Positions 22,751 through 35,062 are shown, counted from the first letter of the stretch. The stretch: 64,000 nucleotides of DNA from Sinonovacula constricta (GCA_007844125.1 CM017558.1:51667831-51731830); one strand, 5' to 3'. The notes: generated from the sequence alone by a model not told the origin. Translations and numbers: made by a program.

Positions 22751-24530
22751 TGAGAATTAAATAGTGCAAAGTGTAGGTTTTTTTTTCATTCTACAAAGTA
22801 CAATTTTATTATATGATGAAGTGGTATGGCTATGCATGCTATGTTTTTTACCATGGCCGCAAACGGGGTCAGGAGCATGCTACCCGGAAAAAGTACCTGT
22901 TTCTAAGTCGTCTGTAGTGGTTTCTGGAGACAAAATATAAAATGGTTTAGGTGAGCTTAAATTTAAGTAAAATATTATATTACAAGCTTTAAAATATTAA
23001 CACAAGAAATATATTTAATCATGGCATACTTTTTTTTCCAAACAAGAAGCAACTCAAACACAGACGCCTATTAATGGTTATGTTCTTTTATGTCAAACCA
23101 AAACAAAACGGCAACAAATGTAAAAAAAAAATCAGAACGTGTATTGATATCAAATTCTTACCAACAAGGCAAGTAATACTGTGCAACGATGACAAATCAT
23201 CTTTCCAATGTAGCGTCCTAACGTCAGCAACATTCCGTACGTTGTAAAGGAATAGCTCACTGGTATTGTTGGCTTCGGAAAGAACCTGTCTGCCGCTCTT
23301 CATAGCCTACAATGTTCAGCGCTTTTAACAAAACCTGCATTTACTCATCGCTGAGAATCTGGGTTGCATTTTCATTTTTTTTCCATAGTCAAGGAAGAAT
23401 TAGATCCATTGCGCCATGTCCACAGCGTTGCTCAGGATTCCACCAGACCCCGATATTCTTTGCAAAGGAAGGTAGACATTTGAGAACTATTATCTTATAC
23501 TACCAGAAAACGTCGGCCACTTTTGGCTATTTCTCATGCTCTAGTGAAACCATCTGTAAGTGATATTTAAGGTCGTCCATTAAACATCGTCACTCAGGTT
23601 ATATGTATTAGTGATGTGGTCAAAACTTTGCCATTGTTACAGGCATTCAATTAGACTTTACCATCTCATTGACTGACACTTGAAGGTTTATCCATCATAT
23701 ATTTGCAGGCGCAACTCTCAAGGTCAAGGTTATAGTAAAGGTCATGACATCTTCCGGGCCGTAAGCTAATTCCAGTGATATTTCCTGTTTTAAGTAACCT
23801 TTTACTGAACTTGAACCACTGTTTGCTGCGAGTAAGCTTTGGCTATGTTTTACAAAAAGGTCGTGAAAGAGAAAAAAGAAACAGAAACGTGAACAAACCT
23901 GTAGAAATCGTTTGGCATAGCCATCTTTGGATTGTTCTTCGCACAGCAGTACGTTCTTAGCAAATGTTTAAGTCACGTGACAGAAGAACGTCGATGATTT
24001 CATACACAGTGTTTCGTCATAATGTTCTCCCAGATACCCTTGCCTATCGTCACTGGAGACATCTTCGGCCATTTCCGTACACCTTCGGAAATAAACCTTG
24101 AAAGCAAGAGTATATGCACAGCAGGTTTCTCGGTACGTGCTTCGGCCTTCCTACATCGTAAAGCTCGTGCACATTTAAAGAAATTATGTTGCAACTTAAA
24201 AATAACGTAACCAAACCATCAAATTGGCTTTCTTTGATCAATACATTCATTATCCACATCAGAGTTTTACTCTCAAACTACGTTTTCACCTCAAATCTGA
24301 GCTACAATACACAAATCGGTACAAATAGGTCCGAGCGGTTTCTAAAAATAGCATTTTACTTGTTTGTATCCAATAGCTTTACAAATGTATACTGTCGCAA
24401 TTCTTATCACCGCATTTGTAATGTCAGGTTATAGCTCGTTTAACAAAATGTAGACATGCATTTTAAATACTTGTTGCAATATTTCACATAGTAGATGTCT
24501 GCGAAGATATAGAATAGCTCGATATAAATC
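22751..24530. other. Gene-free intergenic stretch
   Basis: Several short overlapping frames on both strands (23312-23563, 24000-24259) lack family features or consistent splice sites. The stretch at about 23980-24200 is slightly richer in GC but I cannot support a gene. Confidence 0.45.
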
Positions 24531-24732
24531 TCTTTCTGTCTGTCTGTGTCGGCCTCTCTGTCTTTCTGTCAGTCTGTCTGTCCCTGTGTCTGTCTCTTTC
24601 GATCTTTCTCTCTCTCTCCCTCTGTCTGTCTGTCTCTCTCTCTGTGCCTCTCTCTCTCTCTTTGTCTCTCTCTTTGTCTCTCTCTTTGTCTCTCTCTCTC
24701 TCTCTCCATCATTGCCCCCCCCCCCCCCCAAT
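24531..24732 (+). repeat. Polypyrimidine microsatellite (TCTG/TCTC)n ending in poly-C
   Basis: A run of TCTG, TCTC and TTTGTCTC units ends in about eighteen C residues (near 24714-24730). Open frames on both strands across it (Ser/Leu/Cys-rich on plus, Arg/Glu/Thr-rich on minus) are low-complexity artefacts. The mirror-like polypurine/polypyrimidine composition could form triplex DNA. Confidence 0.95.
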
Positions 24733-27470
24733 ATTTTGCTGTAGTGTGCCTTTTAGCAACGTGTTATGACTACAAATTGTGTATAATGGACTTTGGGGAT
24801 TTGCTGCCATCTTGCAGGGTCTACTTCTCCCCCATTTTACCTCCTATTTCAATAGTCGAGGTGATCCGAATGAGCTACCTCCACAGTAATACAAGAGATC
24901 AACTAATAAAGTTGGTTGTTATTGTCGACGCGCTGAAGCGCGACTCTTATAGGTTAGACGCCACTAAATAGGTTTGTTCTATATTCTATAGTGAATCGCG
25001 AAAAGATGGAAACAAATTGCCCCATGACCAAGTTATGATGGACCCCCATAACCATATATAGGTGAAATGAGCTATTTATTGTCTATCAGAAAGACCCAGA
25101 AATAAGGCAACTTTTGCAACTTGTAAGAAGGTTCAGCTTCATAGACTGCGCATACCGCCAAATCGCCAGTCGGTAACCGCCAAATTTCAATGAAATATGT
25201 ACTTCCTGTAAAAGTGGATCAGTCCATTATTGTGCATAGGGGTTAAAGACTTTTGCTTTCTTTTAATTCTACATAGTTTCAGCTTCCTTTTGATACAAAA
25301 AGGTTCAGATTACCTTCAAAATAGGAAATTTAATGCCAAAACATAGCAACAGACTGTTACTAAAGAGAAAATGTCCAATGTCACACATTCTACTTCCGGT
25401 CGGTATTTAGTGGAACCACCCCTGATATAGGGAATGCTCCCTGAAATTTACACATGGGGAAAGTTTGTTCTGCGGACTTCCATAACCCAATCGGAACACC
25501 TCGAATAATAACTACTTGAATCATGATTGTCCTGAGGACGGATAAACCCGAGCAGTTCCGATGATTCAATAACCCTGGTAAAATACGGGTCATAATTCAG
25601 AACATGAAGTTCTATTTTTTTTATTTTAATTTATTTATCTACATGTATTTGAATTAACAAAACTGCAGGTTACCACGTTTAATTAAGTTATGAAAATGTA
25701 TGTCACAATTTTTTTTAATCGTTTACATCGCTTTTGATGCTTCCCATCAACGGTTTTCTTGTAAAGGTAGGAGGAATCGAGGCTGGTGTATGCCGCCTTA
25801 ACCAATTGCGCAAAACTAACGACAGATTTAGGCCTATAAGTTTAAAAACATTCGAAATATAGAGTGACGTCACTATGCTTCTTGCCATTTGTCTAATTTA
25901 TTGCTTTACAAGTAGTCGATATTAGGGATTTGAGCTTCAGAACTAAATCGTTATATGTATGCATGCAAATGGATACAACGTTTTTAACGCTTCTAGCCTA
26001 AAGTCAACCAAATATTTTAAGCAAAACATGTCATCAGATGAGAGTTTGTTAATAACAAATTCTGGCTAAATTATGCAAAACATAACAGCGTTGAGTATAG
26101 ATGACATTACTCATCCTTTTATCAAAGTTTATGGTTGCTTAGATAAAGACACTTTTAAAGATGTCTAATAGATTTACCGTTATGGACAAAGCGGCTTAGT
26201 CAAGTTTGCAATATTATTTAAATTAAAGATCAAGAATAAAAACATTTCAAGGATTTATTATGAAATAAATTAGTCTTTCTAATCACTAGATTATATTCGA
26301 ATATGACGTTGCTTCCTAAGAATACTCCCATAGGGAATTACGTCTCTACGTGCTGATATTCGGTGTTATAACCGAATATAATTTCATTAAAAGAATTGTG
26401 TTGTATACATGTTTGATTAATCAAAAGCGACGCGACGATTTTCTAGTATTTTAGCAGTGTTAAGCCAAACAACATACAAAGGAACTATGCATGCGGTTAT
26501 AAAAGACATGTGTGTATACACGTCACTCAAAACAACATCCTAATTAGCTGGATGTGCACGCAATAAATGAAATTCAAATAAAATGCTTTTCCTGCGATGA
26601 AATGCGCCATGAACCTAGGTAAAACTGTGACCAAGTAGCTGAAAAGATGTTCATTATATAATTTAACGACACTTTTCCTTTTTTTAATTTAAATTTTACT
26701 TAACATAGTATACATTGTATTTAATATAAGATATATAATGTATGTGTCCTAAAAAGGGTTTCAAAAATATCCCTCTATGTCACCAAAGGATGCTGTGCTG
26801 CAGTCACTATATATAATGTATGGGCATATGACATGCTACGACAATCATGCACATATGACACCGGGTCAACCACGCATAACAATACAAACTTACGCTTAAA
26901 GGTCATCTCTGCCAGTTCGTCGAATAAAAAGAATTTAGGAAAATTAAAAGAATGTATCAAAGTGAATGTTATAGGTACATGAAGTCCACTAAAAGTTGTA
27001 TATGAATACTGCGGTTTTTGTTAACTTCTCAAAACACGCTCCACATGTCTACATGTAACTACTTAAAAACTGCTTTTCAACCAAAATGTTCGAAGTAGTC
27101 CTTCTGAGTCAAGTTAATGAAATATATTTCTGCTTCGATGAAATAGTGGTAAATGTGTTCGGCACTCATATTGAATGTCCTCGGATTGAACCCCACTTGC
27201 TTCAACTATTTTTTAAAGTTTAATTACGTAAGTTTAATAATGATTTTGTTATTCGATTTGATTTCTTTCGGTATTTTCTCGAAAATAAAGATAATCTTGA
27301 AAATCAGCGCGATGACAAGATGAGATATATACCGCTACTACTTGTTAACATGTAAGTGACATCTTGGTACGCACTTAATTGTGTAGGCGCTTTACCACTT
27401 TTTCAATAACACCCAGAGTTAAAATGAACTTGAATGTATATTGCAACTACATATATTTATTGTCAGTATT
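24733..27470. other. Gene-free intergenic stretch
   Basis: AT-rich, no supported gene, RNA or transposon boundary. Confidence 0.5.
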
Positions 27471-27476
27471 ACTTAC

Positions 27477-27650
27477 TGCCTCAACGTTCCTCTGGTGAAG
27501 TTGTTCTCCATCATGCGGACCATGTTCATGCAAGCTATGCACATTTGATGAGTTCAGGCTGCCTTCCCACTGCCGATTAGAGTCTGCGAGCATCCAAGCC
27601 GCCTCAAATCCCCGACTAAGCTCAAGCAAATCTTGCAAACGGACTTGCAA
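27477..27650 (-). CDS. Possible isolated coding exon of unknown gene
   Basis: On the minus strand an open stretch with distinctly higher GC than its surroundings encodes a plausible soluble segment (LLELSRGFEAAWMLADSN, then Ser/His/Gln-rich sequence). It ends at a perfect donor (GAGGCA|GTAAGT). The upstream limit is uncertain: no ATG opens it, and the acceptor is weak (TTGCAAG region, near 27645-27650). I do not recognise the family and see no partner exons nearby. It could be an exon of a gene with long introns, a pseudogene fragment, or chance. Confidence 0.3.
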
Positions 27651-27763
27651 TTTTCGTGAATCCAGTTACAATAAATAAATAATTCGATTTAACTACAATT
27701 ACTTATTAGAACACATTTTGGAGTTGGTAAAACCTTTATTAACGACGTTTTAAAATGAATACG

Positions 27764-27782
27764 TGTATATTTAACATAAATC

Positions 27783-27853
<71 letters not shown>

Positions 27854-27868
27854 TTATGTTAAATATAT
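27764..27868. repeat. (TA)n microsatellite inside a long palindrome
   Basis: About 33 TA units (27784-27849) are flanked by perfect inverted arms: TATATTTAACATAAAT on the left and ATTTATGTTAAATATA on the right. Since (TA)n is self-complementary, the whole stretch of about 105 bp is a near-perfect palindrome and can form a cruciform. Confidence 0.9.
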
Positions 27869-28436
27869 GAAGAACGTGACGAACGTACGTTTGAAATAGA
27901 TTATTAAAACAACACAATCGTCTTGGGGGCTTTGTAATTAGCACTTTTAACAACATGCACGCCATAGAACTATATTTAATGTCCACTAATGTAAGTTAAA
28001 AGGAGCGAATTGATATGAAAATTATGTGTAACATTAGCATGACAATTTGTCAAATAAACAATATACAAACAAAATATAAATTAAGAACCGCTTTTTGATC
28101 TGTAAAATGAGACCGCCAAAGGTGTGGTAGTATTAATTAGTATTGATGTAATTAGTGATAGTAGTACTTCTATATAAGATGGAAAATATAAAAAACAACA
28201 ACTGTGGTTATATTTGAAGTAAGAGCACTCTGGCTTATGAAAAAGAATTATACAAATGTTTTAATTATTATACTTTTTGAATACCTGCATGCCATATATG
28301 CTGATTACAGCTTCCTTAGCCACGTTGAGTCAAAGAACTTTTTTCGTGTTAAGATATTTGGTTAAATGGGATTGCAATGCGAATGTGATGACATTAAACA
28401 TTGAAACAATCGCATATTATACTTGTGGAAATGTGC

Positions 28437-28520
28437 TATTAAAGCTGGCATTCGGCAGTTTCGACACGTGGCGTGCGAAAACCACGTGACATCTTACTGT
28501 ACAGCAACGTCCTATAATAT
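28437..28520. mobile_element. Possible MITE family A end fragment
   Basis: ATTAAAGCTGGCATTCGGCA resembles the family terminus at 6790 (ATTAAAGTAGGCATCCGACA). GAAAACCACGTGACA some 35 bp later is the inverted form of the family's TGTCACGTGGTTTTC-like block. The rest of the element is not visible, so this is a weak call. Confidence 0.3.
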
Positions 28521-28764
28521 TCAATCAAAGCGACGACAGGTGCGCGTGGAATTTCGCTCCTTTTTTCGTTTTGACATTTGTAAAAATGTAAAAAATCACG
28601 CTGATATTTCACTATTCAAAATAATGTTGTATGTTAGACAATGTTTATGATGCAACGAATGAGACCATTGCATGCGCAACCGTTACTGTCGGGGATAATC
28701 ACAGAATTTGGTTGACACAAAACACTAAAGCGATGTGGTCATTTGTTGCTTAGGTATGTAAAGG

Positions 28765-29530
28765 TGTTACGACCGGTGTCGCTATTCAGATTTATTTATA
28801 AAATGGCACGTTTACTAAACGACGAAATGGTGTAACAGGAAGAACAAGCCAGCAACAAACTTGTACAGTAGTGATTTATTTTAATAAACAATTAAATCTA
28901 TGGCGTAACGAAATAATAACAAATATATCGGACAAGATTTGAGAATGCAAAATAAATGTTAGCTTACAAGTTGTCCCTTTAGGAGGTGTCCCTTCAATAG
29001 TCCAATTAATAATCCAACGTCGAATAATCCTGAATAATTTACGGTAGAATGTCCTCGTAGATGCGCACAGTTGAAATAATCCAATGGTAGAACAATACAC
29101 GAATGTAATTAATATAATTCCAAATCCAACTCTTTAGTATTTATATCACTGTAGAATATAGTAAGTCTAGGTAAATTCCAACACAGAAAGGTTTAATATA
29201 GAAGCTGCAAGTATTTCCAAACTATCTCTGTCCAAACTCTATGTCCACACTTTATGCCCAAACTTTATATCCAAACTTAAACTTAAATCGGCTAACAAGC
29301 CCTTATATAGACCCAAAGAATTTCTAGAACGCAGTTAAGTCTCCAGAACATTCACGAAAACCAGATAAAAATAAACAAATGAATGTTCTAGCATGATCCT
29401 TTTCTTTGTACCTATTACGCGAATGTTACGTCATGCGAAATACGTCATTAATGCCACAACGGTAAACACCCCCTTAACCTGACTAGCGTAACCTTAAACG
29501 CTGATGTACTACTGTACATAACACAGGGCA
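28765..29530. repeat. Probable interspersed repeat with internal short tandem units
   Basis: The stretch has repeat-like structure: four imperfect copies of a roughly 14-bp TATGTCCAAACTTT unit at about 29225-29283, and an abrupt change of composition at both ends. GTGTTA near 28766 and TAACAC near 29518-29523 could be degenerate terminal repeats, but they are too short to be decisive. No coding sequence. Confidence 0.3.
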
Positions 29531-29575
29531 CAAAGAACACCCGATTGGTACTTTACATGCATTTAATTTATTTTG

Positions 29576-29635
29576 TCACTATCGAACCATTCAGCGTCAC
29601 TATCGAGCCATTCAGCGTCACTATCGAGCTCATTA
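29576..29635 (+). repeat. 21-bp tandem repeat, about three copies
   Basis: TCACTATCGAACCATTCAGC(G) is repeated almost exactly three times, the last copy partial. On the minus strand it gives a LDSDAEW-type repeat in translation, but there is no other coding evidence. Confidence 0.85.
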
Positions 29636-29731
29636 GTGTATTTCGCCCTATGCATATTGGTAAAAGGCGAAGATAAACAAAACAATTCGACGAAGATTAG
29701 CGTATTTTTTATAACTGACGTATACACATGA

Positions 29732-29762
29732 CGTATATAATCGTATATAATCGTATATAATC
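29732..29762 (+). repeat. 10-bp tandem repeat CGTATATAAT, three copies
   Basis: Three exact units in a row. No gene context. Confidence 0.85.
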
Positions 29763-30154
29763 GTAAGCGCAGTTCAGATATGTAGGACAATTTGGTTGCT
29801 GAAGCGCTGGTAAAAAAAATAAAAATGTGTAGCGATGCATTTTAATTTTGCCCGTCTCATGACAAATTAATCTTTTGATATATATCATGTTCAACGATAA
29901 TATCGTTATGATATTTCCTGGTATATTATAGGTTACGCACGCTATTTAAGCCGGTAATATTCCGGGTAAATTACCTGTACTTTTTAGGGGTGGGCGGTGG
30001 GTTAGTGTGGATGGCGGGTCCCGGTACGGTGTATATGGCTATGATTAGCGTTTTGATCATCATTAAAAATGCAAATTTGATTATCAGTGATATTGTCACT
30101 TTCATATGAAACAGGTAACTATTACAGATGATGCAACATAACAATGACATACAT

Positions 30155-30183
30155 GGGTCATTTTCTGATTTTCGATTTTCAAA
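30155..30183 (+). repeat. Left terminal inverted repeat of the transposon
   Basis: 29 bp beginning GGGTCATTTTC and ending TTTTCAAA, with internal ATTTTC repeated three times. Its inverted partner is 35223-35251; the single difference is at position 5 (C against T). Flanked outside by ACAT. Confidence 0.85.
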
Positions 30184-30336
30184 ACGTCCATGAGCTGTTA
30201 ATTGCGTTGAAACGCACTGTTTCCGTTTTTTCTGTCTCATTCATTATTAGATAGTTTTGGTGATTGATTCAAATTAAAAAAATAACCATTCAATGTAATT
30301 TGTAAACCTAAATCCTCAAACTATTAAATATTTTTT

Positions 30337-30370
30337 TTTACCGTCACGTTTGGACGGCTGTGACGGTAAA
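30337..30370. repeat. Subterminal hairpin formed by two inverted ACCGTCAC motifs
   Basis: TTTACCGTCAC and GTGACGGTAAA are perfect 11-bp arms around a 12-nt loop. The arms are two copies of the subterminal motif in opposite orientation, a typical layout for a dimeric transposase binding site. Confidence 0.75.
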
Positions 30371-30527
30371 TGCAACTTATATGATAATTACTGTTCAAAA
30401 TACAAGACAAAATCTGCCATTTCTACGCAACAGTGTTTTACAAAAATTGTGTTATCAAAGCTTTAACAGTTTCAAAACAAATGCTACAAGACCAAGCTGT
30501 TAATAAAAGCCAACTTCAATAGGAGAA

Positions 30528-31160
30528 TTTACCGTCACGGCGCTGTTTTGAAATGTCCCAATGACGAATTCGCTAAATACAACCTTCCCAAATAAGTTCA
30601 GATATTCGTTCTAAACAATTGTTGGCTTTAAATCATTCTGTCCAATTCATTAAGAAATTAATAACATATTGTTTTATGTTATATTTTTATGTTTTATATG
30701 CTCGTGAGAGGTTATTATGTCCTCTCAATATATGTCCCACATAAAATTTGTCTTTACCATCACGTCATAAGTTACATTTATTTCCAACTGAATACTCTTC
30801 AAAATGAAACTCGTTTGCATGCGTGACGTCATTAATATTTTCGCGCCACTTCGCTCTTTTCCGGAAGAAGTTGGTGATGGCGGGCGGTTTAAGCAAGGTA
30901 AACCCATATTTTGTAACTTTTTGTCACACATCGTGTCTTTACCGTTCATGATTTTTTGTCTGAATGTTGCATTCTAATTGTTTTTTTCCAATGCGAGATT
31001 GTTGTCCACCATAATTTGTTTGAAATAATGTTAAATATGATGTTATGACAAGAAGCATGCTATGCATCTGCCATGTTAACTAAAAAGTGTCTTTACCGCT
31101 ACGGTCTTTTCCATCACAAACGTGTCGTGACGGTGAAGACAAATTCGTGGCGGTAAAGAC
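30528..31160. promoter_or_regulatory. Left subterminal motif array (GTCTTTACCGTCACG-like)
   Basis: Copies at about 30528 (TTTACCGTCACGG), 30750 (GTCTTTACCATCACG), 30935 (GTCTTTACCGTTCATG), 31089 (GTCTTTACCGCTACG), 31104 (GTCTTTTCCATCACA), 31126 (inverse of GTCTTCACCGTCACGA) and 31146 (inverse of GTCTTTACCGCCACGA). Together with the hairpin at 30337 they form the left part of a two-sided array. The binding role is inferred from position and multiplicity. Confidence 0.65.
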
Positions 31161-31308
31161 AACTAAGTAGAATGTATCATAGAATCAAGTTATATAAATT
31201 AAAAATCTTTACTTGATTAGTCGTATATCCGAATTAAGTCGCAACTTGTTAATTTTTCAAAAAAAAAATTAATTCTATTGCAGTCGACTTGAGTAAAGCA
31301 AAATAACA

Positions 31309-34300
31309 ATGGCGCTGACAGCAGCTGAACGTTCAAAACGGTACAGAGACAACAAGAAGAAATGTAAAGAAACACACGAAGCATACCTGAAGAAGGAGCG
31401 GGAACGATACCAAAAGCGAAAAGAGCAAGGACAGTACAGTTACAGCGGGAAAAGTGAAAGAGAGATGAACTTAATAAGAAGAAAGTGGAAGACGGCTAAA
31501 AGAAATGACAGAGAGAAGAAAAAGCAGGAAACGGCTGCGGTAGCATTCATAGAAAACAATACACCAACTTCATCCCCCGCCATGTCTCCTGTAAGACAGG
31601 TTATAGAAAACACACATCAGAAAAGATCAGGCAAGAACCGATCCAGAAAGAACAGAGAGAAGACAAAGTGTGAACTGAAACGTCTCAGCGATCAAAAAGA
31701 CAGATTTAGAAAGCTATGGGAAAGGAGCAGAAAAATGATAGTTCGTCTGAAAACAATCAAAACTAAACACAAAATACCAAAGACTGCTGTCTGCACAAAT
31801 GTAAAGAAGCAAATGCCAATGATGAAAAAGGAGAAGAAGAAAAGTTTAAGACAACTTAAAGCAGTGAGGACATTTTTAGAAGAGGATGTAAACAGTACTC
31901 TAGCACCCGGAAAGAAAGATACTATAACTAGTAGACAGATCAAGAAACAGAAACGTTATCTGAATGATACAATTTTAAACCTTTACAAGCAGTTCATTGA
32001 AACACACCCACATGAAAAGATGTCCTATGTTACATTCAGTCGCCTTCGCCCATTCTGGATTGTTCATAAAAACGTTGAGAGCCGTAACACTTGCCTCTGT
32101 AAATTACACGAAAACATTAAACTACGCATTGGAAAGCTCTCACAACTCAAGGTGATACTTGACAAAGATCCTGACATGGTAGCAAGAAGTCTTGTTTGTG
32201 AACAATCTAGTAAGGCATGTGCCTATGACGAATGCAAAGAATGCAAACAAAGAACAATTAGGAAGAATGACGAGTTCGAAGATGACATGATGGGACAACA
32301 GATATCATACCACCAATGGGTAAACAGAGCGGAAACCATAAATACCAAAGACGGCACAAGAACAGTTCAGAAAACAGTGAAGCAAACAGAATTCAGCACT
32401 GCAGAAAATCTTCTAAAAGAGACAACAGAGTTGATGCGTGAAAAATACATTAAACACATTTACAATGTTTCCCATCAGTACAAAGTTTTAAAAGAGAAGA
32501 AAGACACTATAACTAACTCTGAAGCAGTAATACATGTTGACTTCTCAGAGAATTACAACTGCAAGCTCAGCGAAGAAATTCAAGCCATGCATTTCGGAGG
32601 TTCAAGAAATCAGATCTCACTGCATACTGTTGTTTTGTACACACACACGAAAACAGAGTCCTTCTGTACCGTCTCTGAAAACACATATCACGGGCCAGCT
32701 GCTATTTGGGCACATCTTCGTCCGATCTTGTCCCATCTGAAAGAAAACTATCCTGAAGTCAAAACAGTTCATTTTGTAAGCGACGGTCCCTGTACTCAGT
32801 ATAGATCGAAGAATCATTTCTTTTTGTTTAATAAAGAAATGATGCAACATGGGTTCACATCCTCCACATGGAATTTTACTGAGGCAGGGCACGGGAAAAG
32901 TGCAGCAGATGGAATAGGGGCCACTGTGAAACGTACTGCAGACAGAATAGTAGCGTTTGGTGGCGACATTAACAATTCATTAGACTTCTACAACAAAGTC
33001 AGCAAAGCTCTGCAAAGCGTCAGGCTCTTCCATGCAAATAATGAAGACATTAATAAGTATAAAAGCCAAATACCGAAAGATTTGCCGACAATTAAAGGTA
33101 CTCTGAAGCTACACCAGGTCCTTTTACAAAAGGAACAAGTTGGACATTTGAAACTAAAAGTTCTCAGCTGCTTCTGTAAATGGCCAGACAACTGTGAGTG
33201 CTATCCGGGGGAGACACCAAACTATTTGTTTGGCACCAAAAAAGGTATTTGTACTTATATATGCAAGATTTTGTAATGATAATATGTGACTACGTAATAT
33301 TTTATGTATTCAACTGACATATAATCAATTTTAGTAATAAATAATACAATACCAATACATTTAATTAACAAAACACAAACAAAACACGCGCACAGACATA
33401 TGCACGCACATGCACACACGAGCCCGCATGTTTGTGCATGCACTCTTGCACACTTCAATTTTATTTCTCTTTTGTAATTTCAGCGTCCAGAGATACCATC
33501 GGAGTCACTGCTAATGACAGCACAGATTCTGAGGCAACTGATGTCCCAATAGGTATTTGTAATTATATGCAAGATTTTGTAACGATAATTTGTGACAACA
33601 TAATATTTTATGTATTCAACTGACATATAATCAATTTAATACTAAATAATACGATAACAATATGCTTGATTAACAAAACACAAACACACACCCACGCGCA
33701 CAGACGCATGCACGCACATGCACACACGCGCACGTTCTTGCATGCACACCTGCACATTTTAATTTTATATCTCTTCTGTATTTTCAGCATCCAGAGATAC
33801 CGTCGGAGTCACTGCAAATGACAACACACATTCTGAGACAGCTGATGTCTCTATAGACAAGAATGTGTCGACGGAACCATTATCGTCCAAATCACAAAAC
33901 CGGTATCCATTTACACCTGATGACGACTTGGTAGGGTCATGGGTTGCTGTCGCGTATGAAGGCAAGGTCTATCCCGGGATAGTGCAGGTAAACCTCAATG
34001 CATATATCTATCTTTATTGATTGTTTAATATTCTTTTTCATAGTTGCTTTAACATAATACAAGTATGTTTTTTTGTTTTACTTATTTAATCAAATCCATT
34101 TGTATTTAAATTAAACTTTATGAATCCAGGACATAGATGACGAATCTGCAGAGGTGCGCTGCATGTGCAGGATCGGTGACAACAGGTTCTTTTGGCCACT
34201 GGTAGAGGATGTCATATGGTATAAGTGGGGCGACATACTCATGAGGATTCCTGAACCCCAAAACGTCACATCCAGACATGTTCAAATAGATCCAGACTAC

Positions 34301-34324
34301 TGGAAAAATTTATGTTCCGAATAG
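31309..34324 (+). CDS. Transposase-like protein, four coding exons, 799 aa
   Basis: The ATG at 31309 is used (AACAATGGCG, just after an acceptor-like TATTGCAG at 31283). Exons 31309-33244, 33484-33552, 33788-33987 and 34130-34324 join in phase with GT-AG borders and end at TAG; an AATAAA lies at 34626. The N-terminus (1-75) is a basic helical motif (ERSKRYRDNKKKC). A Cys cluster follows (C262, C264, C304, C309, C312). The core resembles an RNase H-like DDE/D fold: HVDFSENY (D411), VSDGPCTQYRSKN (D492), then EAGHGKSAADGIG (E525 or D534). A second cluster, CFCKWPDNCEC, is at 621-631. The C-terminus has SWVAVAYEGKVYPGIVQ and FFWPLVEDVIWY, like a small beta-barrel (Tudor-like) module. Similar proteins occur as unnamed multi-copy families in animals (from memory). 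Lying between matched inverted repeats, it is the probable transposase. Catalytic residues are assigned by eye. Confidence 0.7.
33245..33856 (+). repeat. Tandem duplication of an intron-plus-exon unit (about 308 bp)
   Basis: The segment from GTATTTGTACTTATATATGC at 33245 to 33552 repeats from 33553 (GTATTTGTAATTATATGC). Each copy includes a whole intron with its CA-rich tract and the next exon start (GTCCAGAGATACC / ATCCAGAGATACC). As a result, exon 2 (69 nt, phase 1-1) is a close copy of the first 69 nt of exon 3, and the duplication keeps the reading frame. Confidence 0.85.
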
Positions 34325-34671
34325 TTTGGTTACACACACTTGTAACTTTGTCTTATACCTGTAGACATGTTGATTTGCTCGTTAGTAGTTTTATTGAACC
34401 AGTAAACTGAGTTTGATTGTTTATTTGTTTATTGAAGTTAATGAACAAATACATGTAGTTTGCTTATACAAACTTGAAACTTTGTCTGATATACATGTAT
34501 AGATATACTCGTTTGTAGTTTTATTGAAACGAAAGAACTTTGAAAGAAAAACGATTAAATTTAAATCACCGAAGTTTCCTTTATTAATTATGTTATATTT
34601 GACTATTTGATTGTTGTTTGAAGTTAATAAACTATGTAAAATTCAATGGCATTAAGTTTGTCTTGAGAAAT

Positions 34672-35062
34672 GTCTTTTCCGTCACATACGTTGTCTTTAC
34701 CACTACGGTAAGTCTTTACCGGCACGCACCAATTTTTCTGTCGCTAAAGATGTGTTTTACACACAGACATTAAATCACATCGCTTAAAACATAAATAAAG
34801 GAACAACCTTATACACATAACCTTGATTTTCGTTTGCACCAATAATGAAACTACAAAAACTTAATTGCAAATTCATTTTTAAACGGGTTTCAGCGAAATC
34901 CGACAATAATAGACATAAACCCATAAAAACTACACTTTTAAATACATTTAACATTTTGTTATGTGTTGTTTATTAAGAGATACATACACGATTCACAAAA
35001 ATATTGGTTGTTGTCAAAATTAGTATTGTTTCAAACACAATTTTTAACGTGACGGTAAAGAC
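34672..35062. promoter_or_regulatory. Right subterminal motif array
   Basis: Copies at 34672 (GTCTTTTCCGTCACA), 34693 (GTCTTTACCACTACG), 34712 (GTCTTTACCGGCACG) and 35048-35062 (exact inverse of GTCTTTACCGTCACG). They mirror the array at the left end and lie between the transposase gene and the right terminal repeat. Confidence 0.65.

Noticed and set aside
24429..24971. Arg/Glu-rich and Ser/Leu/Cys-rich frames on opposite strands
   Set aside because: Both are translations of the TCTG/TCTC microsatellite.
33245..33276. End of the transposase at the stop at 33276
   Set aside because: The last ten codons lie past a GT donor that is duplicated downstream; splicing gives a consistent 799-residue protein with a conserved-looking C-terminal module.
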